This document shows, piece after piece, positions 6,922 through 11,212 of a stretch of DNA of 11,212 nucleotides. Origin of the DNA: Sphingobium sp. (GTDB taxonomy: Bacteria > Pseudomonadota > Alphaproteobacteria > Sphingomonadales > Sphingomonadaceae); contig JASBTC010000428.1 of the NCBI GenBank assembly GCA_030148625.1, positions 1 to 11,212 of the forward strand, in the 5' to 3' direction. Position numbers and translations under genes: made by a program. The first letter of the stretch is position 1. Every line of letters starts with the position of its first letter. The notes beneath the pieces were generated by a model. It was not told the origin of the DNA. It was given only the letters and a program-made list of their open reading frames with translations, and ran no database searches.

Positions 6922-7335
6922 ATGCGAATTCCCATCACGGTCTCGGTCGGCGCGGCGCTGCTCGCTGCCGCCCTTCCCGCACAGGCAGCGTCGCCCGCTG
7001 CGACGGCCAAGGCCGAGGCGCGCCTTGCCAAGGCGCTCGACGGCCGCGTTGCCGGCAAGCCCGTCGATTGCATCAATCTGCGCGACATCCAGTCGAGCGA
7101 GATCATCGACCGGACGGCGATCGTCTATCGGACGAGCGGCAACAGGCTGTACGTCAACCGGCCCGATATCGGTCAATCCTCGCTCGATCGCGACGACATA
7201 TTGGTGACCAAGACCTACAGCTCGCAGCTTTGCAGCCTGGATACGGTGCACCTGCTCGATCGCGGCACGCAATTCTCGTCCGGCTTTGTCGGCCTGGGCA
7301 AGTTCGTGCCCTATACGAAGGTTGCCAGCAAATAA
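6922..7335 (+). CDS. Small exported protein of unknown function (DUF6491-like)
   Basis: Start ATG 6922 is set by GAGGTG at 6910-6915 with a 6-nt spacer; a GTG at 6913 in the same frame lies inside this ribosome site and is rejected. The 137-residue product has a Sec signal peptide (basic start, Ala/Leu core) ending AQA-AS near residue 23, so it is likely periplasmic. The mature part shows VDCINLRDIQSSEIIDRTAIVYR and a later SSQLCSLDTVHLL, giving two cysteines (50 and 104) that could pair. This pattern, with Cys-Ile-x-Leu, a Thr-rich strand and a second Cys-Ser block, resembles a family of short sphingomonad/xanthomonad exported proteins I associate with DUF6491; the assignment is from memory. 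Function is unknown. The next gene begins 26 bp downstream. Confidence 0.78.
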   Translation: MRIPITVSVGAALLAAALPAQAASPAATAKAEARLAKALDGRVAGKPVDCINLRDIQSSEIIDRTAIVYRTSGNRLYVNRPDIGQSSLDRDDILVTKTYSSQLCSLDTVHLLDRGTQFSSGFVGLGKFVPYTKVASK

Positions 7336-7350
7336 GCTGATGCGTGTGGC

Positions 7351-7355
7351 GGAGG
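7351..7355 (+). promoter_or_regulatory. Ribosome binding site that decides a TTG start
   Basis: GGAGG followed by six bases and TTG at 7362. No ATG in the right frame lies nearby; an ATG at 7357 is only 1 nt from this site and leads to an 11-codon frame. This favours TTG 7362 as the start of the helical protein gene over the GTG at 7344, which has no ribosome site. Confidence 0.6.
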
Positions 7356-7361
7356 CATGAT

Positions 7362-7676
7362 TTGGTCTGGGATCTGCGCGGCGCATTGCTGAAGAAGCAG
7401 GAAGTCGAATCCGCGCGGCTCGCCGAGTTCGAATTCCGCCTGCGCGCACGGACGATGAAGCTGCTGGCCCCGCAACTCGATTGCGGGATCGCCGCGGCGG
7501 ATCTGATCTCGCAGATCGCGCTCGATGGCGACGCCGCGATTCTCGATCGCATTGCGGCGCAGTGCACCACCGTCGATCCACCCGTGCTGCAGCGTTTGTT
7601 CGATGCCAGCCGCGCGCAGGCGCGTGCGCAGCTTGTCGACGAGATCGGCGATCCCGCGCCCTATCGGCTGGCCTGA
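7362..7676 (+). CDS. Hypothetical helical protein, about 104 residues
   Basis: I do not recognise this protein. It begins at TTG 7362 after GGAGG; an upstream in-frame GTG (7344) would add six residues. The product has no signal peptide or membrane segment. It is rich in Ala, Leu, Arg, Asp and Glu and is predicted almost wholly helical, with a charged amphipathic helix (about 9-35, LKKQEVESARLAEFEFRLR) and two more Ala/Asp/Ile-rich helices. One cysteine pair (in LDCG and AQCTT) could be incidental. Its frame shows the GC3 bias of real genes here and it sits 26 bp after the exported protein and 73 bp before the GNAT-like gene, suggesting one transcript. It is probably a small cytoplasmic protein. 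Confidence 0.6.
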   Translation: MVWDLRGALLKKQEVESARLAEFEFRLRARTMKLLAPQLDCGIAAADLISQIALDGDAAILDRIAAQCTTVDPPVLQRLFDASRAQARAQLVDEIGDPAPYRLA

Positions 7677-7749
7677 CCCTCGCCGGGTTGAACAGCCGGA
7701 CGCGATGCTGATAAGCCTGCCGATGCGCCGTGGGCGATCGGGGGATCGA

Positions 7750-8394
7750 ATGCCGAGCATGTTGTCGTTCAAGGTTCTCGGCATGGTGGGCATGGCGTCG
7801 TACGGGCTCGCCTATTTCTGCACCAAGCTCCCGCATATCTCCTATCATCGCTACAAGCTGATCGCGGTGCCGATCCACCGGATTCCCGACATGCCGCGCG
7901 GCTATTCGTGTCGCGATCTCGATCAGGCCGCACTCGCCGGACACAGCATCGACATCGGACCCGAGGCGCAGGCCGAACGCTTTGCGCGCGGGCTGGAATG
8001 TATCGGTATCTTCGACCGGCATGACGAACTGATCGGCGTGACCTGGATGGGAAAGCGCGTGCATGACGAAGGCGACATGCATGTCCGCTATCTGCTGCCG
8101 AACAATGCTGCGTGGGATACGGGCATGTGGCTGCGCGAGGACAAAAGGATGGGTCGCGGCTTCTCCGCCATATGGGGCGCGATGAAGACCTGGCTGCGCA
8201 AGGAGGGGCTGGACTGCACGATGAGCAGCATCGCCGATTACAACATCCCCTCGATCCTCTCGCATCGCCGGCTCGGATCGCGCAAGCTCGGTCATATCAG
8301 CGTCATACGGATCGGCAGGCTGCAATATACGCGCGGTGCCCGCCCGTCATTGTGCCTGCTCGGCCGGGGCTCGACGCCGACCGTCTATCTATAA
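7750..8394 (+). CDS. GNAT-like N-acetyltransferase family protein
   Basis: A 214-residue protein. The frame is open from 7525, overlapping the preceding gene, so the start is uncertain; ATG 7750, preceded by GGGGGA four bases upstream, is preferred, with ATG 7705 or 7759 as alternatives. The middle and end fit the GNAT fold: a strand with GIFDRHDELIGVTWMG, then LPNNAAWDTGMWLREDKRMGRGFS where the R-x-GRGF segment could bind acetyl-CoA, a helix, and SSIADYNIPSILSHRRLGSRKLG, the usual asparagine-serine-His-x-x-LG ending of motif B. The N-terminal segment YKLIAVPIHRIPDMPRGYSCRDL is of the type preceding GNAT domains. A weakly hydrophobic segment near residues 5-25 might be membrane-associated. 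Its stop is 9 bp from that of the convergent FAD oxidoreductase gene. The acceptor substrate is unknown. Confidence 0.6.
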   Translation: MPSMLSFKVLGMVGMASYGLAYFCTKLPHISYHRYKLIAVPIHRIPDMPRGYSCRDLDQAALAGHSIDIGPEAQAERFARGLECIGIFDRHDELIGVTWMGKRVHDEGDMHVRYLLPNNAAWDTGMWLREDKRMGRGFSAIWGAMKTWLRKEGLDCTMSSIADYNIPSILSHRRLGSRKLGHISVIRIGRLQYTRGARPSLCLLGRGSTPTVYL

Positions 8395-8403
8395 CCAGCC
8401 GGA

Positions 8404-9660
8404 TCAGCCGAAGCGATTGAGCGCCGGCGCCACCATCGATCGCAGCGTGAAGGCCACGAAGCGATGCCCCTTGAGCGGCTTGGGCGGCGTGACGGGCAGG
8501 GAGAGCGTGTCGGGCGATGCGCCGCTCAACAGCTTCGCCGCCTCGCGCGCCGCCGCGATGCCGTGGGTCAGGCCAAAGCCGTTGCAGCCGGTGACGGACC
8601 AGGCATCGTCACCGAAGCGCAGGATGCGTGGCAGGCCATTGGCCGATATCGTCATCTCGCCCCAGGACAGGCGTGTGAAGCGTGGTTGTTCGACGTCGGG
8701 AAAGGCGCGTTCGAGCCGGCGCAGCAGCGGCTTCGCGCTGCGCGGCAATGACGGATCCCCGCGTCCGCACAGCATGCTGCCGACCAGGCGGCCGGCGCAA
8801 TCGATGCCGGGGCTGAAGACCGCCTTGTCGTCGAGGTCGACCATGGCGCCGCCTTGCGGGAACATCGCGGCGCCTCGATCGGCGAGCGGATCGGTCGCGG
8901 CGATGGCGGCCGCCATGCGATAGGTCATGCCGCGCAACGACGAGAAGGGCAGGTGCGCGGCACCCGTCGCCACCAGCATCCGCCGCGCGCGCACCGTCCC
9001 CCGGGCCGTGGCGAGGATCCAGGCGTCGCCGTCACGCGTGGCGGACAAGGCGCGGCTGTCGCCGAAAATGCGGATGCCGGCCTGCGTCGCCGCATGCGCC
9101 AGGCCCGCCGCCAGGGCGAGCGGGTTGAGCGTGCCGCCTTCGGCAAGCCGGACGCCGCCGGCATAGCGCGCGGAATTGACTTGCGTGTCCAGCGTCGCGC
9201 GATCCACCGTCTCGAACGAACCGCCATGCTCGGTCCAGGCGGCGAAGCCCGCGCGTATCCGCTCCACGCTGCGATCCGATCGCGCGACGCAGAGATAGCC
9301 GCGTCTCAGGTCGCAGGCGATGGCGTGGCGGTCGATACAGTCGGTCAGCCAGCGGCCCGACCCGGCGATCAGGCCGAGCCAGCGTTTCGCGCGCGCTTCG
9401 CCCAGCGTCGTACGGACCTTTTCCGGACTCGTTCCCGGCATGATCATCGGCGCGAAATGCCCGGCATTGACGCCCGATGCGCCGGCGCCGGGCTGATCCG
9501 CTTCCAGCACCACCACCGACAGCCCGGCCGCTTGCGCCTCCATCGCCGCGATCAGGCCCGAATAGCCCGCGCCGATGATGACGGCGTCCGCGGTCACCTC
9601 GCCGCGAAGCGCGGGATAGACGGGCCGGTCGGCGCCGACGGTCCAGACCGGCGCGGTCAA
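8404..9660 (-). CDS. DAO-type FAD-dependent oxidoreductase (possible amine/amino acid oxidase)
   Basis: The start is TTG 9660-9658, which overlaps the stop of the SRPBCC gene as TTGA; the frame extends to 10041, but that part is the shadow of the SRPBCC gene. The 418-residue protein has the FAD Rossmann motif GAGYSG (30-35) followed by the ribose-binding Glu53 in VVVLEAD. ASGVNAGHF (61-69) corresponds to the ASGRNGG block of gamma-glutamylputrescine-oxidase-like enzymes, with Arg replaced by Val. The C-terminal TGCNGFGLTHG (357-367) is the second FAD contact. Such enzymes oxidise C-N bonds of amines or secondary amino acids to imines with oxygen or another acceptor. No signal peptide is seen. 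It is the last gene of the TonB receptor-RidA-SRPBCC operon. The broad family is clear; the substrate is inferred only as amine-like. Confidence 0.88.
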   Translation of the reverse strand: MTAPVWTVGADRPVYPALRGEVTADAVIIGAGYSGLIAAMEAQAAGLSVVVLEADQPGAGASGVNAGHFAPMIMPGTSPEKVRTTLGEARAKRWLGLIAGSGRWLTDCIDRHAIACDLRRGYLCVARSDRSVERIRAGFAAWTEHGGSFETVDRATLDTQVNSARYAGGVRLAEGGTLNPLALAAGLAHAATQAGIRIFGDSRALSATRDGDAWILATARGTVRARRMLVATGAAHLPFSSLRGMTYRMAAAIAATDPLADRGAAMFPQGGAMVDLDDKAVFSPGIDCAGRLVGSMLCGRGDPSLPRSAKPLLRRLERAFPDVEQPRFTRLSWGEMTISANGLPRILRFGDDAWSVTGCNGFGLTHGIAAAREAAKLLSGASPDTLSLPVTPPKPLKGHRFVAFTLRSMVAPALNRFG

Positions 9661-10124
9661 AGCGGTGTCGCCGTGCCGAAGCGCCGCGCCAGCGCCGACA
9701 GCGCATGATCGATATTGGCCTCGATCATTGCGCGCGCGACGTCGCCGGCACCGTCCAGTGGTGCTGCGGCCGCCGACCAGGTCAGCAGCGCGCCGTCCGG
9801 TCCCGCCGCAACCACCTGCGCCCGGCCGAGATAATCGGTGAAGGGCAATGGGCCATAGTCGAAGATGCGATAGGCATAGCTGCGCTCGCCGGGCTCGAAG
9901 CGCTCGATCCGCTCCGCGATGCTGATCCCGCCGGGCAGGAAGAAACGGCGGACGGCGCCGGCCCCGCTGCCGTCCACCTCGACGCGCTCGGCCAGCCCCT
10001 CGGTGATCGTGGTGTCGGCGAGATCGCCGACCACGGCCCACACCGTATCGGCGTCGGCCGCCAGCGTGACCGAGCGTTCGACATGGATGGAGCGGGCAGA
10101 TCGATCGACGATATCGCTGGGCAT
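9657..10124 (-). CDS. SRPBCC (START-like / polyketide cyclase fold) protein
   Basis: The start is ATG 10124, with GGAG at 10134-10131 and a 6-nt spacer; the frame reaches 10175, overlapping the RidA stop, without a ribosome site. The 155-residue product has the SRPBCC outline: a first strand IHVERSVTLAADADTVWAVV, helix-grip region, GAVRRFFLPGGISIAERIERF, SYAYRIFDYGPLPFTDYLG and a long C-terminal helix, giving a deep hydrophobic ligand pocket. No conserved catalytic residues can be assigned. It may bind or cyclise a small hydrophobic or aromatic metabolite. The gap to the RidA gene is 14 bp, and its stop overlaps the start of the FAD oxidoreductase, so the three are co-translated. Confidence 0.85.
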   Translation of the reverse strand: MPSDIVDRSARSIHVERSVTLAADADTVWAVVGDLADTTITEGLAERVEVDGSGAGAVRRFFLPGGISIAERIERFEPGERSYAYRIFDYGPLPFTDYLGRAQVVAAGPDGALLTWSAAAAPLDGAGDVARAMIEANIDHALSALARRFGTATPL

Positions 10125-10138
10125 TGGAGTCTCCGAAT

Positions 10139-10531
10139 TCAAAGCGCTGCCATGATCTCGATTTCGATCATGCATTCGGGAAAGGCGAGGCGGCGCACCT
10201 CGACCGCGGTGGTCGCGGGCAGGTCACAGCCGGCATAGACAGCGATACGCGCGCCATTGGCGGCGAGGAAGGCATCCATGTCGGTCACGAAAATCCGTTC
10301 GGAAACGACATTGGCGGGCCCCGCATCGAATGCCGCGAGCGTGCGGCGGATCGTGTCGTAGACCTGCCCGATCTGCGCGGCCATGTCACCGGCGTGGAGC
10401 GGCGCGAAAGTGCCGTCCACGCTCAGCGATCCGGAGATGTGCAGCCGGTCGCCGATCCGGACGGCCTGGGCATAGCCGAACGCCTTTTCCCCCTCGGGCG
10501 ACAGGTGGAAGCTTTGCCGGTCGATTGTCAT
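10139..10531 (-). CDS. RidA (YjgF/YER057c/UK114) family protein, divergent
   Basis: A 130-residue protein, the standard Rid length. The start ATG 10531 lies 13 bp after the receptor stop and follows GGGGACAGG; the frame reaches 10609 inside the receptor gene. RidA enzymes hydrolyse reactive imines and enamines left by flavin- and PLP-dependent enzymes. Shared features are the opening FGYAQAVRIGDRLHISGSLS, the trimer-core helices and the ending VEVRRLAFPECMIEIEIMA. At the position of the catalytic Arg105 (PARS in E. coli RidA) this protein reads PATT (Thr107), so it belongs to a non-classical Rid branch and may not be an imine hydrolase, though the C-terminal Glu residues are kept. It sits between the TonB receptor and SRPBCC genes in a tight operon that ends with a FAD oxidase, the classic partner of Rid proteins. 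Confidence 0.88.
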   Translation of the reverse strand: MTIDRQSFHLSPEGEKAFGYAQAVRIGDRLHISGSLSVDGTFAPLHAGDMAAQIGQVYDTIRRTLAAFDAGPANVVSERIFVTDMDAFLAANGARIAVYAGCDLPATTAVEVRRLAFPECMIEIEIMAAL

Positions 10532-10544
10532 TGCCTGTCCCCGA

Positions 10545-11212
10545 TCAGAATCTGAAGCTGAGTTCGCCGCCGAAGATCCGGCCGGTGTCGATCTGAACGG
10601 CATCGGCATTGAGCTGCACGAAGCCGGCCGCGAAGATGTATCGCGAGAAGGCCGAGGTGGCGTAATGCCGCTTGGTCAGATTCTTGACGAAGACCGTCGC
10701 GCTCCAGTTGGTGCCGTCCAGCCCCAATGTCGCGTCGAGCGTGCCGTAGCTTTTCTGGAACAGATAGACGTCGGGGCTGGAGGGCAGCTGGAAATCCTGG
10801 AAGGATTGCCGTCCGACCGCGGCGAAATCGAGCCGCACGCGCCCTTCGATCGTATCGGTTAATGGATGGCGATATTGCGCGCCGATGTTCAGCGTGAATT
10901 TGGGCGCGTTGGGAAGCTGCTGGCCGACATAGGCTGCGGTGCCGTTGAAATCCTTGATCTTCGCGTCGATGTACCCGAACGAGGCGTTGAGATCGACGCC
11001 GCGCGCCGGGCGCGCGTTCAGCTCCAGCTCGAACCCCTTGATCTCCGACCGCCGCGCGTTGAGCGAGCCCTGGGTCAGCGTCGCGGCGTCGAGCTGGAAG
11101 ATCTGCGGATTGAGATGCTCGGTGTAGAAGGCGGCGGCATTGAAGATCAGGCGCCGGTCGAGCCAGCTCGTCTTCGCGCCGATCTCGTAGTTGCGCGAGC
11201 TTTCCTGGCCAA
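10545..11212 (-). CDS. TonB-dependent receptor, C-terminal part (5' end outside window)
   Basis: The frame is open through the window edge and ends in TGA at 10545; 221 residues are visible. They show the C-terminal beta-barrel of a TonB-dependent outer-membrane receptor: ESSRNYEIGAKTSWLDRRL, FNAAAFYTEHLNPQIF, GFELELNARP, LNASFGYIDAKI, a loop with QQLPNAPKFTLNIGAQY, LDATLGLDG, ATVFVKNLTKRHY and a final LSFRF with the terminal aromatic needed for barrel insertion. The N-terminal signal peptide and TonB box cannot be seen. It is the promoter-proximal visible gene of the operon; the RidA gene starts 13 bp after its stop. The family and fold are firm. Its ligand is not known, though the downstream oxidase suggests an amine- or amino-acid-like compound. 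Confidence 0.93.
   Translation of the reverse strand, partial: GQESSRNYEIGAKTSWLDRRLIFNAAAFYTEHLNPQIFQLDAATLTQGSLNARRSEIKGFELELNARPARGVDLNASFGYIDAKIKDFNGTAAYVGQQLPNAPKFTLNIGAQYRHPLTDTIEGRVRLDFAAVGRQSFQDFQLPSSPDVYLFQKSYGTLDATLGLDGTNWSATVFVKNLTKRHYATSAFSRYIFAAGFVQLNADAVQIDTGRIFGGELSFRF

Noticed and set aside
6871..8325. 484-codon minus-strand open frame across the three rightward small genes
   Set aside because: The sense-strand genes have ribosome sites, a signal peptide and a GNAT-like pattern; the antisense product is low-complexity Arg/Ala/His without a domain. Its length made it worth a look, but nothing supports it.
9661..10041. N-terminal extension of the FAD oxidoreductase frame
   Set aside because: These 127 codons overlap the SRPBCC gene in another frame and read as Arg-rich shadow; the FAD domain begins normally after TTG 9660.

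Overview
The window looks like a chromosomal segment of a sphingomonad-type alphaproteobacterium (Sphingomonadales). This rests on high GC with strong third-position GC bias, a TonB-dependent receptor tail, several proteins of a recognisably sphingomonad type, and two intergenic inverted-repeat elements of a kind I associate with these genomes. No rRNA, tRNA, transposase, phage gene or CRISPR array was seen. Species-level identity cannot be given from sequence reading alone.

Layout. Positions 2-1582 (+) hold the 3' part of a D-aminoacylase-type amidohydrolase that lacks the usual HxH metal motif. An intergenic stretch with a nested-hairpin repeat (1615-1706) follows, then a dicarboxylate/amino acid:cation symporter (1836-3068, +). 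A second nested-hairpin repeat (3103-3175) lies between this gene and the convergent class A beta-lactamase-like lipoprotein gene (3211-4395, -). Upstream of that on the same strand is a translationally coupled pair: a gamma-glutamyltransferase lipoprotein (4923-6638, -) and a VOC-fold protein (4504-4926, -). A 283-bp divergent region (6639-6921) separates these from three rightward genes: a small exported protein, a helical protein and a GNAT-like protein (6922-8394).

The right end is a compact leftward operon entering from outside the window: a TonB-dependent receptor (C-terminal 221 residues visible), a RidA-family protein, an SRPBCC protein and a DAO-type FAD oxidoreductase. Gaps are 13 and 14 bp, and the last junction is a 4-base stop/start overlap. 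The order suggests uptake of an amine- or amino-acid-like substrate, flavin-dependent oxidation to an imine or enamine, and handling of that intermediate by RidA and SRPBCC; the substrate is unknown.

Taken together, an N-acyl amino acid deacylase-like protein, an amino acid/dicarboxylate symporter, a gamma-glutamyl peptide hydrolase and a putative amine oxidase operon suggest scavenging of amide- and amine-bound nitrogen and carbon. That theme is inference. The points most worth a second look are the TonB-RidA-SRPBCC-FAD operon, the altered metal site of the amidohydrolase, the altered cation motif of the symporter, and the two repeats whose stem differences are compensatory. Three genes appear to start with TTG.
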